Positions 1-8,894 of a DNA stretch of 64,000 nucleotides are shown here, piece after piece. The position numbers were made by a program, and so were the translations under genes. The stretch is taken from positions 248,001 to 312,000 of the forward strand of contig CAYYPL010000003.1 of assembly GCA_964473555.1 (NCBI GenBank). The letters are read 5' to 3'. This DNA comes from UBA11400 sp964473555 (GTDB taxonomy: Bacteria; Bacteroidota; Rhodothermia; Balneolales; HLUCCA01). Positions within the stretch are counted from its first letter, which is position 1; each line of letters begins with the position of its first letter. The notes beneath the pieces were generated by a model that saw only the letters and a program-made list of their open reading frames with translations, made no database searches and was not told the DNA's origin.

Positions 1-2224
1 ACTGGATCGTTTGTGTGAAATGGAGCCTTTGACTGCTGGTGGTCGCCCGTTCAACCTGGCTGAGCTTTTGACCGGGAGTGAAGGGACTCTGGCAATGACC
101 GTGGACGCCGAAGTTCGGCTGGTACCTTTGCCGGAGTACAAGATATTGATGGTTGGACAGTATACCACACTTCATGAGTCGATGTTGGCAACCGTTATTG
201 CCGCAAAAGCCGGTACGGCAGCTGTGGAGCTGATCGATGATATCATTATTGATGCAACCAAACTCAATATCGAACAGAGTCGTAATCGTTTTTTTATTGT
301 CGGTGAGCCGAAAGCGGTTCTGATGATTCAGTTTGAGGGCGATGATCTGGATGAGTTACATGAGCGTGCGCAATGGCTTGAACGCGAGCTTCGTGGAAAA
401 AATTTAGGGTATGACTACAAGGTCCTGACCGATGCAGACCAGATGAACCGGGTATGGGATCTTCGAAAAGCGGGATTGGGATTACTGATGGGTACGTGGG
501 CAGAGTCGCGAACCCCTGAGTTTATCGAAGATACTGCGGTTCGGGTTGAAGATCTGCCACAGTATATCGAAGAATTTAAGCAGATCATGGCCAGGTACAA
601 TACCCATTCGGTCTACTATGCCCATGCATCCGTTGGCGAGTTGCATCTTCGACCGGAATTGAATCTGACGACCCGTGAGGGGCTCGAAACGATGAAGAAA
701 ATGGCCCTAGATGTGGCTCATTTGGTACGAAAATATCGGGGATCACTGTCGGGCGAACATGGTGACGGGAGGGTTCGGGCGCCGTATATCCGGTATGTTC
801 TGGGTGAAGAGATGATGCCCATACTTGCACAGGTCAAACGAATCTGGGATCCCGCCGGGATTTTCAATCCAGGTAAGATTGTGGATGCCAAGCCCATGGA
901 TGCCGACCTGAGATTTTATCCTGAAGACAAACACCCTCAATTCCCAACGGTATTCAGTTATCGTACCGAGGGTAGTTTCATGTCTTTGGTAGATAAATGC
1001 AATGGTGCCGGAGTATGTCGTAAATTGGCAGCATCGGGTGGCACCATGTGTCCGTCGTATATGGCAACGAATGATGAAAAAGACTCGACACGGGGTCGGG
1101 CGAATGTATTTCGGCAGGTCTTCCGAGGGGATCGCCTGGACGCATTCGAATCTGATGATCTAAAACAAGGCCTGGATCTGTGCCTGAGTTGTAAAGCCTG
1201 CAAGAGTGAGTGCCCAGCGAATGTGGACATGGCCAAGATGAAAGCAGAATTCATGCAGGGGTGGCATGAGCGTAAAGGATCCACCTTGAGTGAACATTTT
1301 TTTGCACGATCGGAGGTTGTGTATCCACTGGCCGCGGCGTTCGCACCGTTGGTGAATGTATTGAACGGGACGGGGTTTGGTAAAGGGGTTTTCCGGAATT
1401 TGTTCAAAATCCATCCAGAGCGTAACCTTCCGACTTTTAGTAGTAAACCCTTCCATCGATGGATGAGGAAGCAGGTGGTTGCGAATCCGGATGGTCCTGA
1501 AGTGCTGATTATGACCGATTATTTCATGAATTATCATGAACCGGAGATTGGAATCGCGATGGTTGAAGTGTTGCAACACCTGGGATACAGGGTTATGGCT
1601 ACTCAACCGATGAGCAGCGGACGGACCTTGTTATCGAAGGGATTTGTGAAAGATGCGAAGAAGGTCGCCGAGAAAAACATCCGAAAACTGGCTCCATTTA
1701 CACACAAAGGCATCTCGGTGATTGGACAAGAACCTTCGGAAATATTGACACTGAGAGATGAGTATCTGGATTTGTGTAGTGAGGAGCAATTGTCTGATGC
1801 ACAGACTCTGGCCAGAACGTCGTTCCTGTTCGAAGAATTCATCGCGAAGCATTTTAAGGAGCATCCTGAGGCTGGAAAACGTTTCCAGGCATCTGGAAAG
1901 GAAGTCCACGTACACGGACATTGTCATACCAAGGCGCTGGTTGGATCACAATCCATACTCGACACCCTCAAAGGTGCCGGATTCAGTCCTATCGAACTTA
2001 AAACCGGATGCTGTGGTATGGCAGGAAGTTTTGGCTATGAGGAAGATCACTATGACGTATCGATGAAAATCGGTGAGCTGACCGTATTTCCAAAAGTGCG
2101 TGCACTCGAAAACGATGCTCTTTTGTGTGCTCATGGATTCTCATGCCGCCATCAGATCTCCGATGGAGTAGCCCGCCAGGCGCAACACACCGCGGTCATT
2201 CTTCAACATCATATCCGTCCATAA
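1..2224 (+). CDS. FAD-linked oxidase / Fe-S oxidoreductase fusion (GlcD-GlcF type), 5' truncated
   Basis: The reading frame is open from base 2, so the gene begins before the window and the TTG at 11 is not its start. What remains (about 740 residues) is the end of the FAD-binding half, the FAD-oxidase C-terminal domain with GEHGDGRVR near residue 247, and a GlcF-like half with two 4Fe-4S cysteine clusters (near residues 330-345 and 391-401, the second CLSCKACKSECP) and CCG-type motifs (HGHCHTKAL, GCCGMAGSF) near the end. Fused proteins of this type oxidise D-2-hydroxy acids such as D-lactate or glycolate and pass electrons on through the Fe-S part. The substrate cannot be read from sequence. 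It is followed convergently by the GNAT gene 26 bp downstream. Confidence 0.9.
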   Translation, partial: LDRLCEMEPLTAGGRPFNLAELLTGSEGTLAMTVDAEVRLVPLPEYKILMVGQYTTLHESMLATVIAAKAGTAAVELIDDIIIDATKLNIEQSRNRFFIVGEPKAVLMIQFEGDDLDELHERAQWLERELRGKNLGYDYKVLTDADQMNRVWDLRKAGLGLLMGTWAESRTPEFIEDTAVRVEDLPQYIEEFKQIMARYNTHSVYYAHASVGELHLRPELNLTTREGLETMKKMALDVAHLVRKYRGSLSGEHGDGRVRAPYIRYVLGEEMMPILAQVKRIWDPAGIFNPGKIVDAKPMDADLRFYPEDKHPQFPTVFSYRTEGSFMSLVDKCNGAGVCRKLAASGGTMCPSYMATNDEKDSTRGRANVFRQVFRGDRLDAFESDDLKQGLDLCLSCKACKSECPANVDMAKMKAEFMQGWHERKGSTLSEHFFARSEVVYPLAAAFAPLVNVLNGTGFGKGVFRNLFKIHPERNLPTFSSKPFHRWMRKQVVANPDGPEVLIMTDYFMNYHEPEIGIAMVEVLQHLGYRVMATQPMSSGRTLLSKGFVKDAKKVAEKNIRKLAPFTHKGISVIGQEPSEILTLRDEYLDLCSEEQLSDAQTLARTSFLFEEFIAKHFKEHPEAGKRFQASGKEVHVHGHCHTKALVGSQSILDTLKGAGFSPIELKTGCCGMAGSFGYEEDHYDVSMKIGELTVFPKVRALENDALLCAHGFSCRHQISDGVARQAQHTAVILQHHIRP

Positions 2225-2250
2225 GGACAGATAAAATAGGATCCTTCTGC

Positions 2251-2763
2251 TTAAAGCACCGTTTCCATCTTGAATTCGAAGCTTCGGTTGCAATCGTGCA
2301 GTGAGCGGATTTCACCGGTCCTGCGAAATCCAAGCTGTTCATACATCCGGTGTGCATCCAGAAACCGGGTATCGGTCCACAGGTGAATGGAATTGGAGCC
2401 GCGGGATCTGGCAATTGCCAGGGCCTGGGTAGTCATCCATTTTCCAAGTCCGAGACCACGATAGTCTGCCTTGAGGTAAACCCTACTCAAATATGGCCCC
2501 CGGCCCACGTTCTTTATGGCGATACTGCCTATAATTTCGCCTTCCTCGGTAGTCAATGCCAGTAGTAAGGTCTCATCCGGATCGGCATAATGCTTGTCGT
2601 AGAACACAAAGTCGGGCAGTTCATCGATCTGGACAAACGTCCATCCATACTCATCGAAAACAGTACGGATGATATCAGACATCGGCGCCAGGTCTGGCTT
2701 AGTAGCGGGCCTTAACACGAAAGTATGCCCATTGATCTGTGTGCTGAAGGAGTTCATATCCAA
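2251..2763 (-). CDS. GNAT family N-acetyltransferase
   Basis: 170-residue protein that is a single GNAT fold. The acetyl-CoA binding motif A is visible as YLKADYRGLGLGKWM near residues 97-111 (R/Q-x-x-G-x-G form), followed by the LGFRRTGEI motif typical of the C-terminal half. Such enzymes transfer an acetyl group from acetyl-CoA to an amine; the acceptor cannot be predicted. Two ATGs lie close together (MDMN), so the start could be two codons later. It stands alone, convergent with the FAD/Fe-S dehydrogenase and 94 bp downstream of the GntR gene on the same strand. Confidence 0.85.
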   Translation of the reverse strand: MDMNSFSTQINGHTFVLRPATKPDLAPMSDIIRTVFDEYGWTFVQIDELPDFVFYDKHYADPDETLLLALTTEEGEIIGSIAIKNVGRGPYLSRVYLKADYRGLGLGKWMTTQALAIARSRGSNSIHLWTDTRFLDAHRMYEQLGFRRTGEIRSLHDCNRSFEFKMETVL

Positions 2764-2856
2764 AAAATACAGGAAAAAGGCAGCTTTTCCACAATTCCTG
2801 AGTAAATCATCGTAGCTGAGCGCTTATTGGACAAGTGCAGGAGTCGTGTGCGCCTG

Positions 2857-3654
2857 TTAGATAGAATCTGAGGTTGCGAAAACCGGATTGAACTCTTTGA
2901 GCGGGAGCGCGCCATAGGACTGAGAGTCACCCTCTGTACGTTCGAGGAGCATTTCATAAACAACTTTGTCGCTGCGATAGAAACGTTTTTGATAATAAAC
3001 CGGTTTGCCTCCCAGGGTGTAAGAAACTCGTTTAAGTAGCATCAATGCCGTTCCATGAGGTACCTTCAGGAATCCAGCTACTTCGTTGGAAGCATTTTCG
3101 GCGCTGATTCTGTAGGTCCCGCGTAATATGGGTATTTCATAATCCACTTCCAGAATATCGTAGATGGTCTTTTCGTTTAGCGAATCGGATTCCAGAAGCT
3201 GACCATACTTCATGGGTAACCAGGTGATATCGTATGCAATCGGTTCGTTGTCACCCAGACGTAACCGATCGACCCGAACCACCAGTTGCCCTTCTTTGAT
3301 CTCAAGTTTATCAGCAAGGGCTTTGGTTGCAGGTTCCTGCACAAAGGCAATAACCTGAGAAGAAGCCTTAAGACCTGCTTTTTTCATGTCCTCACTGAAG
3401 TCGGTGAGCTTGATGAGGGTTTGAGGATCTCTGAAGTCGCTGACAAATGACCCTAAACCCTGACATCGGTATATCACCGATTCACTCTCCAGGGTTTGAA
3501 GAGCACGTCTAACTGTAACACGACTGACATCAAACTTTGTAGCCAGTTCATTTTCTGAAGGAATTTTCTGGTCAGGTTTAAGTGCGCCGGATTCAATCTG
3601 ATCGAGTATCCAGTCAGATATTTGTGCGTGTAGTGATTTTCCTTGTTGTATCAT
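2857..3654 (-). CDS. GntR/HutC family transcriptional regulator with UTRA domain
   Basis: 265 residues. The N-terminal winged helix (about residues 8-72) has the GntR signature PSENELATKFDVSRVTVRRAL. It is followed by a UTRA ligand-binding domain (about 95-235) with the family's VVRVDRLRLGDNEPIAYD strand. HutC-type regulators normally repress neighbouring genes and are released by a small ligand. The gene is divergent from the sulfur operon beginning at 3916. Three near-perfect CTTGTA-N2-TACAAG palindromes lie between them, one overlapping this gene's start and one overlapping a possible -35 of the operon. I infer that it controls both itself and the sulfur genes; a GntR/UTRA protein in this role is unusual, since related operons elsewhere use BigR/ArsR or CstR-type sensors. 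Confidence 0.92.
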   Translation of the reverse strand: MIQQGKSLHAQISDWILDQIESGALKPDQKIPSENELATKFDVSRVTVRRALQTLESESVIYRCQGLGSFVSDFRDPQTLIKLTDFSEDMKKAGLKASSQVIAFVQEPATKALADKLEIKEGQLVVRVDRLRLGDNEPIAYDITWLPMKYGQLLESDSLNEKTIYDILEVDYEIPILRGTYRISAENASNEVAGFLKVPHGTALMLLKRVSYTLGGKPVYYQKRFYRSDKVVYEMLLERTEGDSQSYGALPLKEFNPVFATSDSI

Positions 3655-3656
3655 TA

Positions 3657-3670
3657 CTTGTAAATACAGG
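3657..3670. promoter_or_regulatory. Predicted GntR operator 1 (CTTGTA-AA-TACAGG)
   Basis: 14-bp palindrome with one mismatch, three bases upstream of the GntR start codon. It has the form of HutC-type operators (inverted TTGTA/TACAA half sites two bases apart) and shares its half sites with the copies at 3718 and 3844. A regulator bound here would block its own gene. Confidence 0.6.
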
Positions 3671-3717
3671 ATTTAAGTTCATACCAAATATACGGCACAA
3701 TTTTAGTACAAGCAATA

Positions 3718-3731
3718 CCTGTATCTACAAG
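3718..3731. promoter_or_regulatory. Predicted GntR operator 2 (CCTGTA-TC-TACAAG)
   Basis: Second copy of the palindrome, one mismatch between arms and close to the reverse complement of operator 1. Its centre is 61 bp from operator 1 and 126 bp (about 12 helical turns) from operator 3. Confidence 0.6.
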
Positions 3732-3843
3732 TTTGTGTATAAATCAACGATGATACCATATAAAACACACTCATAATATGCTTTAAATGAGTATTTAAGG
3801 GTATCACGACTAAATTTGTCATTTTTTTATTTTTTTTGCTATG

Positions 3844-3857
3844 CTTGTATTGACAAG
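3844..3857. promoter_or_regulatory. Predicted GntR operator 3 over the sulfur-operon promoter (CTTGTA-TT-GACAAG)
   Basis: Third copy, one mismatch between arms, 58 bp upstream of the first YeeE gene. It overlaps the hexamer TTGACA at 3850-3855. Confidence 0.65.
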
Positions 3858-3879
3858 TAGTAACATTACTTTCTATATT
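3850..3879 (+). promoter_or_regulatory. Possible promoter of the sulfur operon
   Basis: TTGACA at 3850-3855 and TATATT at 3874-3879 are 18 bp apart and fit a housekeeping sigma promoter 37 bp before the first gene. Bacteroidota-like phyla often use a different -33/-7 consensus, so this is tentative. Its overlap with operator 3 is consistent with repression. Confidence 0.4.
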
Positions 3880-3915
3880 AGTGCTACAACACGAAATCAT
3901 TATTAAAATTTTATC

Positions 3916-4479
3916 ATGACCGAACTACTGACACAACCCTGGCCCTGGTATGTTGCCGGACCGCTGATTGGACTCATTATTCCATTATTACTTTACTTTG
4001 GAAACAAAACTTTTGGATTTTCATCCAATTTTCGTCACGTATGTGCGGCCTGCTTTCCTGCCGGTATTTACTTTTTCAACTACGACTGGAAGAAAGATGG
4101 TGCCTGGAATTTGATATTCCTGGTAGGCACGGTAGTTGGAGGATTCATGGGTGGATATCTTTTTGCCAACCCGGATCCGATTGTACTCACAGAGGGAACA
4201 AAAGCGTTTTTAAGTGCCAACATGGGCGTGACTGATTTCACGGGTTTTGTTCCATCCCAGATTTTTAACTGGGAGAGTCTGGGAACTGCATCGGGCATCA
4301 TCATTTTGGCCCTGGGCGGATTTCTGATCGGATTTGGAACTCGCTATGCAGGTGGCTGTACTTCAGGCCATGCCATTTCTGGACTGGCCAACCTTCAGGT
4401 TGCCTCATTGATTGCTGTCATTGGATTCTTTATTGGTGGACTCCTGATGACCTACTTCATTCTGCCGGCACTACTGTAG
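3916..4479 (+). CDS. YeeE/YedE family (DUF395) sulfur transporter, first half
   Basis: 187-residue integral membrane protein with about five hydrophobic segments and the YeeE motif GGCTSGHAISGLANL near residues 151-165, whose cysteine is known in the family to take part in moving thiosulfate-type sulfur compounds. It is a half-length member, paired with the next gene, which carries the second cysteine motif. Such split pairs (PmpA/PmpB type) are common beside persulfide dioxygenases. First gene of the operon after the operator-bearing promoter region. The substrate is inferred from context as thiosulfate or another reduced sulfur species. Confidence 0.9.
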   Translation: MTELLTQPWPWYVAGPLIGLIIPLLLYFGNKTFGFSSNFRHVCAACFPAGIYFFNYDWKKDGAWNLIFLVGTVVGGFMGGYLFANPDPIVLTEGTKAFLSANMGVTDFTGFVPSQIFNWESLGTASGIIILALGGFLIGFGTRYAGGCTSGHAISGLANLQVASLIAVIGFFIGGLLMTYFILPALL

Positions 4480-4528
4480 TCTGCTCGAACAATATTGAGA
4501 AGTTAATAGACATTCAAATTAAACTGTT

Positions 4529-4957
4529 ATGATGAAAATCTCTGAAATTATCCGTTATCTGGTTTTTGGCATCTTCTTCGGTATTATCCTGGTCAAATCT
4601 GAAGTGGTGTCTTGGTTCCGGATTCAGGAAATGTTCCTTTTCGAATCCTTTCACATGTATGGAATTATTGGATCGGCTATCCTCGTCGGAATGATTTCCA
4701 TCCAGCTGATCAAACGATTTAATCTCAAGGACATTGATGGAAACCCAATCGTCGTTGCTCCTAAAGATGCTACCACCTGGAAAAGATATATCATTGGCGG
4801 ATCTATTTTTGGACTTGGGTGGGCTATGGTTGGAGCTTGTCCGGCGCCGTTGTTCATCCTTTTGGGCTCTGGACTGTTCATAATTATTGTCCCGATAGTG
4901 TTCGCGATTGCTGGAACATGGGTCTATGGCAGATTGATGCACAAATTGCCCCACTAA
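4529..4957 (+). CDS. YeeE/YedE family (DUF395) sulfur transporter, second half
   Basis: 142 residues, four or five hydrophobic segments, and the second-half YeeE motif VGACPAPLFILLGSG near residues 106-120. It begins 49 bp after the stop of the first half and ends 47 bp before the persulfide dioxygenase gene. The split into two proteins is normal in this family rather than a frameshift, because each half has its own start and a complete set of membrane segments. It presumably forms a heteromeric channel with the preceding protein. Confidence 0.9.
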   Translation: MMKISEIIRYLVFGIFFGIILVKSEVVSWFRIQEMFLFESFHMYGIIGSAILVGMISIQLIKRFNLKDIDGNPIVVAPKDATTWKRYIIGGSIFGLGWAMVGACPAPLFILLGSGLFIIIVPIVFAIAGTWVYGRLMHKLPH

Positions 4958-5004
4958 CGAATTTAAAAGAATGATAACAAAACAAAACAACTACGGAGAA
5001 CAGT

Positions 5005-6423
5005 ATGTATTTCAAACAAATCTTTGATGAAAAACTCGCACAGTATTCATATATCATCGGATGCCAAAAAAATGGTGAAGCAATGGTTATTGATCCAATG
5101 CGCGACATTGACACATACATTCAGATCGCAGCCAAAGAAAATCTTAAGATCGTTGCTGCAGCTGACACGCACATCCACGCCGATTATTTGTCCGGATTAC
5201 GTGAATTGGCCGAGCGGGGAGTAAAAGTCTATGCCAGCGACGAAGGAGACAACGACTGGAAGTACGAATGGCTCAAAGACAGCAGCTACAACTATCAGTT
5301 ACTCAAAGACGGGGACACGTTCTCTATCGGTAACATCCGTTTCAAAGCGTGGCACACGCCGGGTCACACACCAGAGCATTTGAGCTACTTCGTTACAGAT
5401 GGAGCTGCAGCCGATGAGCCATTAGGTATCGCGACCGGTGACTTTGTTTTCGTTGGAGATGTGGGACGACCTGATCTGCTTGAATCGGCTGCGGGACACA
5501 CCGGGAATATGGAGCCTTCGGCTCGCCGTTTGTTCAAGACGGTTGAGGATTTTAAAAAAGTACCTGAGTACATGCAAATCTGGCCAGGTCACGGTGCAGG
5601 ATCTGCTTGTGGTAAAGCTCTTGGCGCGATACCGGAGACCACCGTTGGATACGAGCTTCGTTTCAACCAGTCCATCCGGGCTTCATCCAGTGAAGATAAC
5701 TTCGTGAAATTTATTCTCGATGGTCAGCCTGAACCGCCGATGTACTTCGCCAGAATGAAGCGGGATAACAAACTCGGACCAAACGTATTGGGATCACTCC
5801 CGAATCCAAAGCATTTGTCCCAGCTTGAAATCGGTAACATGGTGGGCAAAAAAGACAGTGTGATCATCGATACCCGAACCAAGGAAGCCTTTGCTGCCTT
5901 GCACCTTCCCGGATCCTTACTTTCTACCTTAAACAAGCAGTTCAACACCATCGTGGGATCGTATGTAGAAGAAAATGAGTCCATGTATCTGGTTGTAGAA
6001 CACCATCAGGTTCAGGAAGCCGTCATTGACCTGATCCGTATCGGGCTGGACAATATCGTGGGCTACATCACTCCTGCTGATCTTTCACTGTATGCTGAAA
6101 ATGGCGGCAACGTAGCTACCATGAAAGCCTATACCTTTGATGCCATCAAAGATCTGACCAGTGAAGAAGGATACGCCGTTCTTGATGTTCGCAAAGCCAC
6201 GGAATATACTCTGGGGAGTATTCCTGGCGCCCAAAACATCGCTCATACCCGTCTTCACGTGCGGGTAAACGAGGTACCTCGCGACAAGAAACTTATTGTT
6301 CATTGTCAGGCTGGCGGACGCTCAGCCGTTGCCGCAGCATACCTTCAGCGAGCGGGCTACGATGTGCTCTTTGTAGACGACAAGTACGAGAATTATGAGG
6401 CACTGGTAGCAGCTACTGCCTGA
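5005..6423 (+). CDS. Persulfide dioxygenase-like metallo-beta-lactamase fold protein with two rhodanese domains
   Basis: 472 residues in three parts: a beta-lactamase fold (about 1-245), a degenerate rhodanese domain (about 265-360) and an active rhodanese domain (about 375-470). The metal site shows THIHADYLSG near residue 57 and HTPGHTPEH near 118. ETHE1-type dioxygenases use a two-His/one-Asp iron site, so the Tyr in place of the last His of HxHxDH does not argue against the function. The second rhodanese domain has its catalytic Cys in VHCQAGGRSA (about residue 434); the first has no Cys at that place. Likely roles are oxidation of glutathione or other persulfides to sulfite and sulfur transfer to or from thiosulfate. 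An ACGGAGAA stretch precedes the ATG. Confidence 0.92.
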   Translation: MYFKQIFDEKLAQYSYIIGCQKNGEAMVIDPMRDIDTYIQIAAKENLKIVAAADTHIHADYLSGLRELAERGVKVYASDEGDNDWKYEWLKDSSYNYQLLKDGDTFSIGNIRFKAWHTPGHTPEHLSYFVTDGAAADEPLGIATGDFVFVGDVGRPDLLESAAGHTGNMEPSARRLFKTVEDFKKVPEYMQIWPGHGAGSACGKALGAIPETTVGYELRFNQSIRASSSEDNFVKFILDGQPEPPMYFARMKRDNKLGPNVLGSLPNPKHLSQLEIGNMVGKKDSVIIDTRTKEAFAALHLPGSLLSTLNKQFNTIVGSYVEENESMYLVVEHHQVQEAVIDLIRIGLDNIVGYITPADLSLYAENGGNVATMKAYTFDAIKDLTSEEGYAVLDVRKATEYTLGSIPGAQNIAHTRLHVRVNEVPRDKKLIVHCQAGGRSAVAAAYLQRAGYDVLFVDDKYENYEALVAATA

Positions 6424-6453
6424 TCGATTTAGATAACTCCATAGATAACATCA

Positions 6454-6485
6454 GGTACGGGAGCCGACAACTCCCGTACCTCCTT
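6454..6485 (+). terminator. Rho-independent terminator after the persulfide dioxygenase gene
   Basis: A perfect 10-bp stem (GGTACGGGAG at 6454-6463, CTCCCGTACC at 6471-6480) with a 7-base loop and a short T-rich tail, 30 bp after the stop. It probably separates the operon from the SulP gene. Confidence 0.75.
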
Positions 6486-6535
6486 TTCTCCTTTCACAAC
6501 ATCTCCTCCTTAACTGCTGACCATACAGCCAATCC

Positions 6536-8272
6536 ATGCAAACCTCCACTTCCCTGAAACGGTGGATTCCCATTTTATCATGGCTTCCATCCTATTCATC
6601 CAATCTGCTCAAAGGTGATTTGACCGCTGGAATCACGGTCGCCGTGATGCTAATTCCACAGGGAATGGCCTATGCGGTGTTGGCAGGACTTCCTCCGGTG
6701 TACGGTCTGTATGCCTCAACCATTCCGCTAATTTTGTATGCTATTTTTGGCACTTCCCGGGAGCTGGCTGTTGGTCCTGTTGCAATGGTATCTCTCATTG
6801 TCTTTGCTGGTATCGGCGCGATTGCTGAGCCCGGATCGGATCGATTCATTCAACTGGCCCTCTTGGCCACACTGGGTGTTGGGTTTGTTCAGCTGATGAT
6901 GGGTTTATTCAGGATGGGATTTCTGGTTAACTTTCTGTCGCATCCCGTTCTAAGCGGATTCACATCGGCCGCCGCAATCATTATCGGAGCCAGTCAGATA
7001 AAAAGTCTTTTTGGACTGGACATGCCCGGATCTTTGCCCGTACTGGAAACACTGTACACGGCTATGATGCAGCTGGACACCTTAAATCTGGCCACTGCAC
7101 TGATTGGTGTAGCCTCTGTTGTCACGATCATCGGTTTAAGAGCCTGGAAAAAAGCCTTCCCTTCAGCCTTGGTTGTCGTTATTGTGGGTACTGCTATGGT
7201 AAGCTTCTTTGGTCTGGATGCTGCTGGAGTCGCCATTGTTGGGACTGTTCCGGTCGGATTTCCGTCCCTGACTGTGCCTGCATTTTCGATGGAAGATCTG
7301 AGCCAGATCCTCCCGGTTGTCCTGGTCATTTCATTGGTTGGATACATGGAATCCATCGCTATCGCTAAAGCCATCGCGAATAAAAAGCAGTATAAGGTCA
7401 ATTCCAACCAGGAGCTCATCGGATTGGGAGCAGCCAATGTTGGGGGTGCGTTTTTCCAGTCATTTCCCGTAACCGGTGGACTATCCAGAACCGCGGTCAA
7501 TAATCAGGCTGGGGCTAATACTCCATTGGCTGCAATAATTAGTGCCATTCTGGTGGCTATCACGGTAGCCTTCCTGACTCCTCTGTTCTATTTTTTACCC
7601 AAAAGCGTACTTGCAGCCATCATTATTGTAGCCGTATCGACACTTTTCGATGTTAAAGCGATCAAACATCTATGGCATACCGATCGACGAGATCTGGCCC
7701 TTCTACTCATCACCTTCGCGGCAACGCTGTTCCTGGGAATCGAGGACGGCATCGCACTTGGAGTGGTAATGAGTCTGGTTATCGTCATTTACAACACCAC
7801 CAAACCCCACTCTGCTGAACTTGGCAGACTGGGCGACACCGATAACTACCGAAACCTTGAGCGTTACAAAAATGCAACCATAGACCCTGATCTGGTTATT
7901 TTCAGGTTTGATTCTCCCCTCTATTTTGCAAGCAGTAACGCATTTCTGGACCAATCCATCGCGTTGATCAAACAGCGCGATCCAAAACCTACCTGCTTTA
8001 TACTAGATGCTTCGTCCATCAACTTTATAGATTCAACCGGAATCCATACGCTAGAAGAATTGATCAAACAACTTCATGCTCAGGATATCAAACTGACAAT
8101 CGCCGGGGCTATTGGCCCGGTGCGGGACATGTTGAAACAAAGCGGGATTATGGATCTGATCGGTTCTGAAAAGTTTTACTTTGACGTTGCCGAGGCTGTA
8201 CAACACCGAAACAGAAAACACATCGAATCAGACTCCCACAACGCCGCACAATCCAACTTCAGACAAAAATAA
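6536..8272 (+). CDS. SulP family sulfate/anion permease with STAS domain
   Basis: 578 residues. The SulP core of about a dozen membrane segments occupies residues 1-430, with the family signature PVYGLYASTIPLILYAIFG near residue 55. A cytoplasmic STAS domain follows (about 445-555), including FILDASSINFIDSTGIHTL. SulP proteins carry sulfate, bicarbonate or other anions. Placement directly after the persulfide-oxidation genes suggests sulfate or sulfite movement, but it lies beyond a terminator and may have its own promoter. Bicarbonate or dicarboxylate transport cannot be excluded. Confidence 0.93.
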   Translation: MQTSTSLKRWIPILSWLPSYSSNLLKGDLTAGITVAVMLIPQGMAYAVLAGLPPVYGLYASTIPLILYAIFGTSRELAVGPVAMVSLIVFAGIGAIAEPGSDRFIQLALLATLGVGFVQLMMGLFRMGFLVNFLSHPVLSGFTSAAAIIIGASQIKSLFGLDMPGSLPVLETLYTAMMQLDTLNLATALIGVASVVTIIGLRAWKKAFPSALVVVIVGTAMVSFFGLDAAGVAIVGTVPVGFPSLTVPAFSMEDLSQILPVVLVISLVGYMESIAIAKAIANKKQYKVNSNQELIGLGAANVGGAFFQSFPVTGGLSRTAVNNQAGANTPLAAIISAILVAITVAFLTPLFYFLPKSVLAAIIIVAVSTLFDVKAIKHLWHTDRRDLALLLITFAATLFLGIEDGIALGVVMSLVIVIYNTTKPHSAELGRLGDTDNYRNLERYKNATIDPDLVIFRFDSPLYFASSNAFLDQSIALIKQRDPKPTCFILDASSINFIDSTGIHTLEELIKQLHAQDIKLTIAGAIGPVRDMLKQSGIMDLIGSEKFYFDVAEAVQHRNRKHIESDSHNAAQSNFRQK

Positions 8273-8408
8273 ATAAACGTTTATATTTGAGTATCATCGA
8301 ATAACAACCGTATCACGTACGAATCCTGGATGCTAGACGTTTGTTATCTGATGCGTAAATCGACGATTCTGGGTTTACTAATTTTAATAATCATTAAATA
8401 ACTTCGAT

Positions 8409-8894
8409 ATGAAACGTTTATCTGTGAGTAGAATAGGGTTGATTCTTCCTGTATTTTTAGTAGTAATCGGCATTGGTCAGGCAAAGGCTCAAACTTCATC
8501 AGGTGATTTAGGCGTTGGGCTCATTTTGGGAGAGCCAACAGGATTAAGCGCCAAATATTATCTGGGAGGTAACAACGCACTCGATTTTGGAGTAGCCTGG
8601 TCACTTGGTCGTCACGCTCACTTCCATGTGCATGCCGACTACCTGCGTCATAACTTCACTGCTATTGAGGTAGAGACCGGCACATTACCTTTCTATTACG
8701 GCATTGGTGCCCGGGTCCTGGCGGGTGATGATGGTGCTGTTGGTATAAGAATTCCTGTTGGTGTGAGTTATTACTTTCAGAACGATCCACTCGAGATTTT
8801 CTTTGAGGTTGTACCCGTTCTCGACCTGGCTCCATCAACTACATTTTCAGGTAATGGTGGTCTTGGGGTTCGTTATTATTTCAATAGACTCTGA
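8409..8894 (+). CDS. Small outer-membrane beta-barrel protein, unknown function
   Basis: 161 residues with a clear signal peptide (KR near the start, hydrophobic core, cleavage near AKAQ at residue 28). The remainder is rich in alternating hydrophobic/aromatic strands and Gly, ending in a C-terminal aromatic strand (GLGVRYYFNRL). The length fits an eight-stranded barrel. No enzymatic motif was seen. Its stop codon abuts the stop codon of comEC on the other strand. Confidence 0.75.
   Translation: MKRLSVSRIGLILPVFLVVIGIGQAKAQTSSGDLGVGLILGEPTGLSAKYYLGGNNALDFGVAWSLGRHAHFHVHADYLRHNFTAIEVETGTLPFYYGIGARVLAGDDGAVGIRIPVGVSYYFQNDPLEIFFEVVPVLDLAPSTTFSGNGGLGVRYYFNRL

Noticed and set aside
3916..4957. 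Frameshifted single YeeE gene
   Set aside because: Each half has its own start and full set of membrane segments, with a 49-bp gap; two-protein forms are normal.
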